A stretch of 13,132 bases of DNA. Origin: Candidatus Latescibacterota bacterium. Lineage in GTDB: Bacteria; Latescibacterota; 4484-107. The stretch is from positions 1-13,132 of the forward strand of contig JAUWMS010000016.1 of NCBI GenBank assembly GCA_030613045.1, read 5' to 3'. The position numbers and the translations under genes were made by a program. Every line of letters starts with the position of its first letter. Position 1 is the stretch's first letter. The notes under the pieces are model-generated. The model was not told where the DNA came from and ran no database searches. It worked only from the letters and a program-made list of their open reading frames with translations. This document shows, piece after piece, positions 1 through 5,460 of this stretch.

Positions 1-2
1 GG

Positions 3-398
3 ATGGGGCTTCAAAACGTTTTCGATGCCCTCTCAGCGGGGCAGTCTTTGGAAGAAGCTGCAGCCTTGAATGCTCTCGAAGTCAAAGAATCCACCGCCTT
101 CTCCCAGAGCGGATACGTATCCGGTGTTGGATCCCGCAATGCCTTCATCGGAGCCGCGTTCCGACTCCGGATGTCCGGAGAGACGTCCGCGATTGTCACC
201 ACAGACCGGGGGGCCTACATCCTTCAACTGATCGAACGGACGCCCATAGACGAAGCAGCCTTCGAGCAGGAGAAAGAAATGCTGAAACAACAACTCCTCC
301 GGAAAGAACAAAACCGCATCTACACGGCCTGGTTCGCCGATCTCGAGGAACGCGCCGAGATCGTGGACAACCGGTATCTGTTTAATTACGATTATTAA
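3..398 (+). CDS. C-terminal part of a SurA/PpiD-type peptidyl-prolyl isomerase (5' end outside window)
   Basis: This is the last ~130 codons of a protein that begins before the window; the methionine at position 3 need not be a start. The visible part has the look of the tail of a parvulin-type periplasmic chaperone: the end of a PpiC-like unit (SLEEAAALNALEVKES, then a GYVSGVGSRNAF stretch and a strand reading GAYILQLIER), followed by a charged helix (AFEQEKEMLKQQLLRKEQNRIY) and the short AWFADLEERAEIVDNR ending usual in PpiD/SurA family proteins. Such proteins fold or chaperone secreted proteins in the periplasm and are usually membrane-anchored or exported through an N-terminal segment, which is not visible here. 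The gene ends with TAA and is followed by 152 nt of repeats before rimO. The family assignment rests on the C-terminal pattern only, so the choice between PpiD-like and SurA-like is open. Confidence 0.7.
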   Translation: MGLQNVFDALSAGQSLEEAAALNALEVKESTAFSQSGYVSGVGSRNAFIGAAFRLRMSGETSAIVTTDRGAYILQLIERTPIDEAAFEQEKEMLKQQLLRKEQNRIYTAWFADLEERAEIVDNRYLFNYDY

Positions 399-418
399 GA
401 GGAGACTGTTCCTTCGTG

Positions 419-546
419 AAGCGTAAAACGTAAAGCGTAAAGCGTGAAATGCGATCTCATTTTGGATTTCGGATTGAACACCCGAAATCCAAAATTGAAC
501 AATCCGCAATCCGCAATCCAAAATCCAAAATCCAAAATCCGCAATC
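419..546. repeat. Heptamer and CGTAAAG repeat cluster filling the rimO leader
   Basis: The stretch starts with tandem CGTAAAACG/CGTAAAG units (419-449). An inverted pair follows, TTTTGGATTTCGG (about 460-472) against CCGAAATCCAAAA (482-494), and then a run of 7-base units of the types ATCCGCA and ATCCAAA (about 499-546). The same ATCCGCA-type unit recurs in reverse orientation at 13051-13067, and the CGTAAAACG unit recurs near 4516 and 9572. Irregular spacing and no unique spacers rule out a CRISPR. It lies directly against the rimO start codon. Confidence 0.85.
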
Positions 547-550
547 GTCC

Positions 551-2026
551 ATGGAAACCATCCATCTCATTAGTCTGGGCTGTCCGAAGAACCTGGTGGA
601 CAGCGAGCGCATGTTGGGCTTATTGGAGCGGAGTGGGTATGCCTTGACGGAGGAACCCGAAGAAGCCGACGTGGTGATCGTGAATACGTGCGGCTTTATC
701 GCCCCGGCCAAGGAGGAATCTCTATCGGTCATTTTTGAGGCGGCCCGTCTGAAGGAGGAGGGACGTTGCAGGGCGTTGATCGTGGCGGGATGTCTTTCGC
801 AGCGGTACGGAGATACGTTGAGACGGGAGCTTCCGGAGGCGGATGCGATTCTCGGTCTGAAGGACGTGGAGCGGATCGTGGCGCATTGCGACCGGCGCCT
901 CGGGCATCGTCGTTCGCAAGATCTTACCGCGGAGGACGCTGAGTGCGCAGAGAGAAGACAGGTTGAGGTTGAGAAAGGCGGAATGGGGTCGTCTCAGCCT
1001 TTGTCTTTCTCAGCGACCTCCGCGGTCTCTGCGGTGAAAACGAAGGGATTTTCGTCCCTCCCAAGTGAAGCGATCTGTTCCAATGGTGCACGGCATCTGC
1101 TGACGCCGAAGCATTCCGCGTATCTGCGCATTGCGGACGGGTGCGACAATCGGTGTTCGTACTGTGCGATTCCGATGATTCGGGGTGTGTATCGCAGTCG
1201 TCCGGAAGATGCGCTTATCGCCGAAGCCCGGGTCTTGTGCGAACAGGACGTGCGGGAACTCAATCTGATCGCGCAGGATATTACCCGCTATGGAGAAGAC
1301 CTTTACGGCGAACCGCGATTGAGCGGTCTGATAGATGCCCTTTCGGAACTGGACGATCTTCGCTGGATTCGACTGCTCTACACGCATCCGGCGCACTTTT
1401 CTCAAGACATGATCGGCTGCATCGCCCGGAACGAAAAAGTATGCCGGTACGTGGATCTTCCCATCCAGCACATCTCCGACCCGCTCCTTCGTGCGATGAA
1501 TCGGAAAGTGACCGGGGACGATATTCGAAAACTGATGCAGCGTTTGCGATCCGAGGTTCCGGGGATCGCGCTTCGCACCTCGCTGATCGTGGGATTTCCG
1601 GGCGAGACGGAGGCGCACTTCGAGGAATTGCTGGACTTCGTCGCCGAAGCCCGCTTCGAGCGGTTGGGCGCGTTTATTTATTCGCGGGAGGAGGACACGC
1701 CGGCCGCCGCGTTCGACGATCAGATTCCAGAGGAAATCAAGCGGGAGCGGCTGGACCGCTTGATGATGCAGCAGCAGGAGATCACGTCGGAGCGGAACGA
1801 GTCTTTGATCGGAACGCGCGTGCAGGTGCTCGTAGATCGTCCCGGCGATCAGGCCCCGATCCGGTGGGTGGGACGCACGGCGTGGGATGCGCCCGACGTG
1901 GATGGCACGGTGCTCATTACCGAGGGCGATGCGCTCCCCGGCGATTTCGTCTCGGTCGCGATCACGGATGCCGATGCGTACGACCTGTGGGGGGCTATCG
2001 TTGGCGGAGAGAGCGATAGAAAGTGA
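551..2026 (+). CDS. rimO: Ribosomal protein S12 methylthiotransferase RimO (with an in-frame insertion)
   Basis: A radical-SAM iron-sulfur enzyme that methylthiolates a conserved aspartate of ribosomal protein S12 in the cytoplasm. The 491-residue product has the MTTase N-terminal domain (LGCPKN with Cys11, NTCGF with Cys47, AGCLSQRY with Cys81, binding the auxiliary cluster). It then has the radical-SAM domain with DGCDNRCSYCAIP (Cys198, Cys202, Cys205) and a C-terminal TRAM-like region from about residue 425. TPKHSAYLRIADGC and LPIQHISDPLLRAMNR favour RimO over MiaB. The ATG at 551 (METIHLISLG) is chosen because family similarity begins there; upstream in-frame codons lie in repeat DNA. No Shine-Dalgarno is visible before it. 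The protein is about 45-50 residues longer than usual because residues ~122-170, between the two domains, are encoded by a palindromic repeat. The TGA stop lies inside another repeat. All catalytic cysteines are intact, so it may still be active. Confidence 0.95.
   Translation: METIHLISLGCPKNLVDSERMLGLLERSGYALTEEPEEADVVIVNTCGFIAPAKEESLSVIFEAARLKEEGRCRALIVAGCLSQRYGDTLRRELPEADAILGLKDVERIVAHCDRRLGHRRSQDLTAEDAECAERRQVEVEKGGMGSSQPLSFSATSAVSAVKTKGFSSLPSEAICSNGARHLLTPKHSAYLRIADGCDNRCSYCAIPMIRGVYRSRPEDALIAEARVLCEQDVRELNLIAQDITRYGEDLYGEPRLSGLIDALSELDDLRWIRLLYTHPAHFSQDMIGCIARNEKVCRYVDLPIQHISDPLLRAMNRKVTGDDIRKLMQRLRSEVPGIALRTSLIVGFPGETEAHFEELLDFVAEARFERLGAFIYSREEDTPAAAFDDQIPEEIKRERLDRLMMQQQEITSERNESLIGTRVQVLVDRPGDQAPIRWVGRTAWDAPDVDGTVLITEGDALPGDFVSVAITDADAYDLWGAIVGGESDRK
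920..1040. repeat. Palindromic repeat inserted in frame within rimO
   Basis: The left arm (about 924-960) starts TTACCGCGGAGGACGCTGAG and ends in GCGCAGAGAGAAGAC. The right arm (about 1003-1038) reads GTCTTTCTCAGCGACCTCCGCGG and ends CTCTGCGGTGAA; its reverse complement closely matches the left arm. Related single copies are intergenic at 5334-5364 and 8367-8405; the latter shares the exact 14-mer GATCTTACCGCGGA with position 920. A GGTTGAGGTTGAG module, also seen at 4439, lies in the loop. The reading frame of rimO stays open throughout, giving TAEDAECAERR and SFSATSAVSAVKTK as translated repeat. Confidence 0.88.
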
Positions 2027-2200
2027 GAAAGTGGGAAGGTGAGAAAGTGAGAAAATTCTCTCGTTCCCACGTTCTGCGTGGGAACGCAAGCGTGACGCTC
2101 CGCGTCTCCAAGAGATTTCCACCTTAGTCATCGAGTGGATTACCCCGGAACTCCGCGAACATGTCGGAAGAACCATTTTTTTCTCACTTTCTGACTTTCC
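2018..2200. repeat. GTGAGAAA repeat pair flanking the end of rimO
   Basis: GAAAGTGAGAAAGTGGGAAG and further units occupy 2018-2055. An inverted, degenerate partner (CTCACTTTCTGACTTTCC) lies at 2183-2200. The rimO stop codon (TGA, 2024-2026) lies inside the first unit. The pair brackets a separate double-hairpin repeat at 2063-2106. Cognates occur at 5371-5430 and 10659-10713. Confidence 0.75.
2063..2106. repeat. REP-like double hairpin (GTTCCCACG family)
   Basis: A perfect 9-bp stem GTTCCCACG/CGTGGGAAC with loop TTCTG (2063-2085) is followed by a second stem GACGC/GCGTC with loop TCC (2094-2106). From general knowledge, a GTTCCCACGCTCTGCGTGGGAAC motif is a widespread intergenic repeat in many bacterial genomes. 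No other copy is visible in this window. Confidence 0.75.
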
Positions 2201-2214
2201 TATCAGACCATAAA

Positions 2215-2261
2215 GAAAAAAGCCGCTTTTGCTGGTTGGCAAAGGCGGCTTTTGTTTTTTT
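2215..2261 (+). terminator. Rho-independent terminator downstream of rimO
   Basis: AGCCGCTTTTGC (2221-2232) pairs with GCAAAGGCGGCT (2239-2250) around a six-base loop, with one G-T wobble. It is followed by TTTGTTTTTTT (2251-2261) and preceded by A-rich sequence, so it could also work on the other strand. It sits in the gap between convergent genes, about 190 nt after the rimO stop. Confidence 0.9.
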
Positions 2262-2345
2262 GGACAGGGGCGATCAGCGGCGAGATGCGCATCCGACCAT
2301 CGTGGTTCGGGCGGTCAATGTGCAACCCGAAGGCGGGCCCCGATG
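2262..2345. other. GC-rich stretch with potential base pairing, no gene recognised
   Basis: Between the terminator and the next repeat lies GC-rich DNA with a possible outer pairing GGGGC (2267-2271)/GCCCC (2337-2341), an inner TTCGGG (2306-2311)/CCCGAA (2326-2331) and a perfect palindrome GATGCGCATC (2284-2293). It matches no RNA family that I recognise and encodes no convincing protein. It could be another repeat or a small structured RNA; this is only a pairing observation. Confidence 0.25.
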
Positions 2346-2348
2346 AAC

Positions 2349-2409
2349 TACCCCGCCGCAAGCAGCGGGGTATCTATAAAAGCATTGAACGCCCCAAGGG
2401 GCGGGGTAT
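2349..2409. repeat. CCCCGC hairpin repeat with two alternative pairing arms
   Basis: TACCCCGC (2349-2356) pairs perfectly with GCGGGGTA (2365-2372). The same GCGGGGTA occurs again at 2402-2409, just after a separate CGCCCC/GGGGCG hairpin (2390-2403). No coding sequence covers this stretch. It resembles intergenic hairpin repeats seen in other genomes. Confidence 0.7.
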
Positions 2410-2424
2410 TAAACCCAGGCTGCG

Positions 2425-2471
2425 CAAATAAAAATAGAAGGGCCGTCGGATGGGCTTCCGATGCCCCTTTT
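2425..2471 (-). terminator. Rho-independent terminator for the 2490-3338 gene
   Basis: Read on the - strand, AGGGGCATCGGA and TCCGACGGCCCT form a stem with a short loop, interrupted by one mismatch and one wobble pair. It is followed by CTATTTTTATTTG, a U-rich tail. It begins about 20 nt past the stop codon of the - strand gene that ends at 2490, which is the usual position. Confidence 0.75.
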
Positions 2472-2489
2472 GCTGTCTAACGGGTTGGA

Positions 2490-3338
2490 TCAGTGGCGCG
2501 AGTTACGAGCGTCCACGGTATGCATGGGTTCGCTGTGCTGAACTATTTCATCGAATCCCGGGCGGACAAATGCTCTCGCCGCTGGGAAACTTTTTTCGAT
2601 TTTCCTGCGCAGCCGATCGAGGTGCACAAGAAAATCGAGGATGTCATCCCCTCGTTCGGGGAAATGGTTACGCATTTCTCGCCACGCAGCGATCGAACGC
2701 TCAGTCGCAATCAATGCGACTTTGGCTGATCCATCTGAGTCCTTGGGGAATTCATCCAGAATCTCTGACTTTTCTATCAGCTCACCTCGGATTGTCCTCA
2801 TAAGTTTGACGTAGATCTGATGCTGATACCAGCGGATGATTTCCACTACATCTTTGAGATTGGCGGCTTCCCCAACCGGGTTGACATTCGGGATATCTAA
2901 CTCTGCTTTCAAGCGCAGCTCATCCGCCTTTTCCTCAAATAGTCCCGTTGCCGAATCGAACCAGATATTCACCATTTCCCCATAGACCTTCGCCGCACGC
3001 GAACACTCGTGGTTTTTGGCAGTTTCCTCGTTGAGGCGCTCTTCCTCCGCTGCTGTCTCAAGCTCGAGAGAATCGAGATCAATGCCTTGTTCCTCTGCTG
3101 TCTTTTTCAACATATCAAGGGTCATTTGAAACGTTTCGGCCAGGTTTTGCCAGAAAAGTTCATTATCTATGTCACGGGCTTCCGGATCAGAAAACTGTTC
3201 TTCGCCAAGCGCGAAATTCATGCAGCGCGAGGTAAACGGGCAACGTTCACACCAGCGATCACAGTAATTGTACACGCCTGGAATGAACTTCGGATTGCCA
3301 GCAAGTTTCTTAAGGCGTTCTTTGTCCATACGATCCAT
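2490..3338 (-). CDS. Conserved-looking protein of unknown function with an N-terminal four-cysteine cluster
   Basis: A 282-residue soluble, largely helical and acidic protein with no signal peptide or membrane segment. Its distinctive feature is near the N-terminus: YNYCDRWCERCPFTSRC places Cys26, Cys30, Cys33 and Cys39 in a C-x3-C-x2-C-x5-C pattern, suited to binding a metal or iron-sulfur cluster. The rest has a charged middle helix (KKTAEEQGIDLDSLELETAAEEERLNEE, roughly 97-125), a tryptophan- and tyrosine-bearing segment (VVEIIRWYQHQIYVKLMRTI) and a C-terminal helix with HLDRLRRKIEK. I recall similar KFIPG-YNYCDRWCERC proteins annotated as hypothetical, but assign no function. AAGGA stands only 3 nt before the ATG at 3338; an alternative ATG at 3329 has 12 nt spacing, so the start is uncertain by three codons. 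It stands alone, with its own terminator downstream and 323 nt without a gene upstream. Confidence 0.85.
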   Translation of the reverse strand: MDRMDKERLKKLAGNPKFIPGVYNYCDRWCERCPFTSRCMNFALGEEQFSDPEARDIDNELFWQNLAETFQMTLDMLKKTAEEQGIDLDSLELETAAEEERLNEETAKNHECSRAAKVYGEMVNIWFDSATGLFEEKADELRLKAELDIPNVNPVGEAANLKDVVEIIRWYQHQIYVKLMRTIRGELIEKSEILDEFPKDSDGSAKVALIATERSIAAWREMRNHFPERGDDILDFLVHLDRLRRKIEKSFPAARAFVRPGFDEIVQHSEPMHTVDARNSRH

Positions 3339-3661
3339 TCGTCCTTTGGCTATGGAACTTCATTTCTTCGGCTAATGATCTAGGGTTTAAGCTGCCAAAA
3401 GGGATAAAAATGCACCAACCTGGCAAATTTGATACCTAAAAATGGCAGATACTAAATCGGATTTTTCCGGTGACCGAGTAACGACAAGGGATTGTCACCA
3501 TACTAAGTTCCCAAATATCTCACCCAACAGCTGATTCAACTTTTCAGGGAAAACGAGCGAAACTACCTGAAAGTCAGAAAATTATGAATACTCTTCTGAG
3601 TTCGTTTGCCATTTTTAGGTTTCATACTTTTCGGCCGCCGTTACCCTACCTGTCGTTTCGG
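3339..3661. other. Gene-free AT-rich region with a 14-bp inverted repeat
   Basis: No credible coding sequence is seen. It is more AT-rich than its surroundings. ACCTAAAAATGGCA (3434-3447) is matched exactly in reverse complement by TGCCATTTTTAGGT (3607-3620), 159 nt away. Smaller pairs lie inside: GGTGAC/GTCACC (about 3470-3500) and TTCAGG/CCTGAA (about 3543-3573). The region must hold the promoter of the 2490-3338 gene, but no convincing -35/-10 pair was found by eye. Confidence 0.55.
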
Positions 3662-4414
3662 CTAACTCTGTCCTGCGTTCCCCGAGGCGGGTTCTTCAGT
3701 TCCGCCCAGAAACGCCCGGATCATCTGTTCCTCCAGATCCTTCTTCGCTTCGGAGAGGTCTTTGGACGTATCTATGGCACGCCAGTATTCCCGGCACTGG
3801 AACGCATTCAGGCGTCCTTCCCCGGCCAGTTTTGGAAAGGTCGTGTCCTCGTGATCCCCCTTGTCGGGCAGGAGGTCATAGATACCTTTTGAAAAAATAT
3901 ACACACCTCCGTTGATCCAATAGGGCAGTTCCGGTTTTTCCCGAAATCCCTGAATGTTCCCGCTTTCGTCCAGATCCACAACGCCATACGGGCTGATGAG
4001 CGGGACGAGCACGATCGTGGCCATCGCTCCCGAAGCGTTATGGCTCTCTATGGTTTTCTGAAGATCGAAGCGGGTGATAATATCTCCATTGGTCACCGCG
4101 ACGAGACCCGACTTATCCCGAAGCCGCACTTTCGCCAACGCCTGTTTGATCCCGCCGCCCCGCCCCAGCGGTTCGTTTTCGACGGCGTAGCTGATGTCGA
4201 GTCCCCATTTCTCTCCTTTTCCAAAATACTCCTCGATCACCTCGTGGCGATACCCGCACGATATGACCACCCCGTTTACACCGGACAATTTCAGCCAGCG
4301 GATCTGGTATTCGAGGACCGGCATGCCCAGCACTTCCACCATCGGTTTGGGCCGATCCTCGGTCAGCGGTCGCAGCCGTTCTCCTTTGCCGCCTGCCAAG
4401 ATGATTGCATACAT
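3662..4414 (-). CDS. Sugar-1-phosphate nucleotidyltransferase (NTP_transferase family)
   Basis: A cytoplasmic enzyme expected to couple a sugar-1-phosphate to a nucleoside triphosphate, giving an NDP-sugar for glycan or sugar-nucleotide synthesis. The 250-residue protein opens with the nucleotide-binding signature LAGGKGERLRPLTEDRPKPM (6-25, with Lys23 in RPKP). It has the metal-binding VTNGD (Asp111), the GFREKP motif (156-161), WINGG (166-170) and a closing WRAIDTSKDL (211-220). It matches the short form of the GDP-mannose/GlcNAc-1-P pyrophosphorylase type, without a C-terminal left-handed beta-helix domain. The exact sugar and nucleotide cannot be told from sequence; HddC- or mannose-1-phosphate guanylyltransferase-like activities are both possible. 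GGAGGG lies 6 nt before the ATG at 4414, which supports the start. It is co-directional with the isomerase upstream, across a 106-nt repeat-filled gap. Confidence 0.9.
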   Translation of the reverse strand: MYAIILAGGKGERLRPLTEDRPKPMVEVLGMPVLEYQIRWLKLSGVNGVVISCGYRHEVIEEYFGKGEKWGLDISYAVENEPLGRGGGIKQALAKVRLRDKSGLVAVTNGDIITRFDLQKTIESHNASGAMATIVLVPLISPYGVVDLDESGNIQGFREKPELPYWINGGVYIFSKGIYDLLPDKGDHEDTTFPKLAGEGRLNAFQCREYWRAIDTSKDLSEAKKDLEEQMIRAFLGGTEEPASGNAGQS

Positions 4415-4438
4415 GCGTTTCCCTCCATGTAACAGCAG

Positions 4439-4526
4439 GTTAAGGTTGAGGTTAAGATTAAGACCACCCCGCTCCGCTCTATCTCGACCTCAACCTCAAC
4501 CTTGTCTTTACCTTCGCGTTTTACGA
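4439..4526. repeat. GGTTGAG/GGTTAAG heptamer inverted repeat with a CGTTTTACG module
   Basis: Tandem heptamers GGTTAAGGTTGAGGTTAAG (from 4439, to about 4465) face their inverted counterpart CGACCTCAACCTCAACCTTG (from 4485, to about 4512) across a 19-nt loop. GCGTTTTACGA (4516-4526) follows, the reverse of the CGTAAAACG module at 421. The stop codon of the upstream isomerase (4521-4523) lies in that module. A GGTTGAGGTTGAG copy also lies inside rimO (961-973). Confidence 0.85.
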
Positions 4527-5309
4527 CAATTCCAGCTCGTACCGTTTAAGGGTGTCCAGTTCGTGCGGCAGGTGGATCGCGTAGGATTCCCAGTTGATCC
4601 ACTCACCGCTGAGGTATCCGGCAAAGTTTATGGTCATCAAAAGCTCGATGGTGCGCCGGTGGTCCACAATGCCCTCGCCTATGGGCAGGAGGCCGGAGCC
4701 GTCGCCGTCGTGCAGGTGAAGGTGGCGGATCCACGGTTTGAGCATCTCGAAGGACTCGTCTATGGTGGCGTTGTTGGTGCGCACTGGGTGCATAATATCC
4801 CAATTCACGGCGATGGAGGGACGGTTCACCTTCCTGATGACGGCGGCGACGTGGGCGGGATTGCACCAGTCGTCGTGCGTTTCAAGGCATAGCGTGACGC
4901 CGCGCTGGGCCGCGTGATCCGCGACGGCGCTTAGCGACTCGGCCAAGAGGTCAATCGCCTGCTCGCGGCTGACGCCTTCCGGGATTTGTCCGCCGAAAAC
5001 CCGCATCGTCGGAGCGCCCACGTCACCGGCCAGATCAATCCGTTCGTGCGTCTGCCGGAGCATCGTTTCGGTCTGGGTCGGGTCGGCGGATTTCAGGGAG
5101 GTGGCCAGACAGGCCAGGGCGATGCCGAAATCGGCGGCCTGCTGTTTGATCGCGGCGCGCTGTTCGGGCGTGGTTTCGACCTCGATCCCGTGGGCGTGCT
5201 TCGCGTCGAGACGCGGCTCGATGCCGTCGTATCCATAACGCTCGGCGACTTCGAGTACGTCGGCCAGACTCAGGTCCGGCGTGGAAAAGGTCATAAACGA
5301 GTAGTTCAT
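4521..5309 (-). CDS. Sugar phosphate isomerase/epimerase, xylose-isomerase-like TIM barrel
   Basis: A 262-residue AP-endonuclease-2/xylose-isomerase-like TIM-barrel protein, a cytoplasmic metal-dependent enzyme that would isomerise or epimerise a keto-sugar or related compound. Family residues are visible: YGYDGIEPRL (26-34 region), the metal ligands in CLETHDDW (Glu143), NWDIMHP (Asp171), HLHLHDGDG (His198/His200) and SGEW (Glu236). The ATG at 5309 (MNYSFMTFSTPD) is chosen because the family pattern begins there and AAGGA lies about 9 nt upstream. An upstream in-frame start at 5408 would translate only repeat DNA. The nearest upstream gene on the same strand is a Gfo/Idh/MocA oxidoreductase, a frequent partner in inositol or sugar catabolism, and downstream is a nucleotidyltransferase. 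The substrate is not predictable. The TAA stop lies within a repeat module shared with other gaps. Confidence 0.9.
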   Translation of the reverse strand: MNYSFMTFSTPDLSLADVLEVAERYGYDGIEPRLDAKHAHGIEVETTPEQRAAIKQQAADFGIALACLATSLKSADPTQTETMLRQTHERIDLAGDVGAPTMRVFGGQIPEGVSREQAIDLLAESLSAVADHAAQRGVTLCLETHDDWCNPAHVAAVIRKVNRPSIAVNWDIMHPVRTNNATIDESFEMLKPWIRHLHLHDGDGSGLLPIGEGIVDHRRTIELLMTINFAGYLSGEWINWESYAIHLPHELDTLKRYELELS

Positions 5310-5333
5310 GGCGGGTGTCCTTTCTTTGAAAGT

Positions 5334-5364
5334 GCACCGCAGAGACGCGGAGCACGCTGAGAAA
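5334..5364. repeat. Single copy of the ACCGCAGAG/ACGCGGAG repeat
   Basis: GCACCGCAGAGACGCGGAGC and the following ACGCTGAGAAA belong to the family inserted into rimO at 924-1038 and found at 8367-8405. This copy lies about 25 nt upstream of the isomerase start codon, so it would be in that gene's leader. Confidence 0.8.
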
Positions 5365-5370
5365 TTATCC

Positions 5371-5430
5371 GTGAAAGTGAGAAAGTGAGAAAGTGGGAGG
5401 GGGCTCACCGTCTCACTTTCTCACTTTCAC
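5371..5430. repeat. Perfect 20-bp inverted repeat of the GTGAGAAA family
   Basis: GTGAAAGTGAGAAAGTGAGA (5371-5390) is repeated exactly as its reverse complement at 5411-5430, with a 20-nt loop (5391-5410). A transcript from the oxidoreductase into the isomerase gene would carry this long hairpin. There is no U-tract, so it is not a canonical terminator. Confidence 0.9.
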
Positions 5431-5460
5431 CCCGTCTATTTTCCGGGCAACGGGGGAAAC

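Noticed and set aside
499..546. Tandem ATCCGCA/ATCCAAA units as a CRISPR array
   Set aside because: Units are 7 bases and contiguous with no unique spacers, and there are no cas genes in the window.
2124..2180. VIEWITPELREHVGRTIF as a gene remnant on the + strand
   Set aside because: The protein-like run is only about 18 residues, lies between repeats and has no start, so chance cannot be excluded.
1010..2242. 410-codon open frame on the - strand opposite rimO
   Set aside because: It is the antisense shadow of rimO: no ribosome binding site, Arg/His-rich composition, no recognisable domain, and it extends into repeat DNA.
5310..5408. Longer N-terminus for the isomerase starting at 5408
   Set aside because: The extension translates GTGAGAAA and ACCGCAGAG repeats, and the ATG at 5309 has a ribosome binding site and matches the family start.
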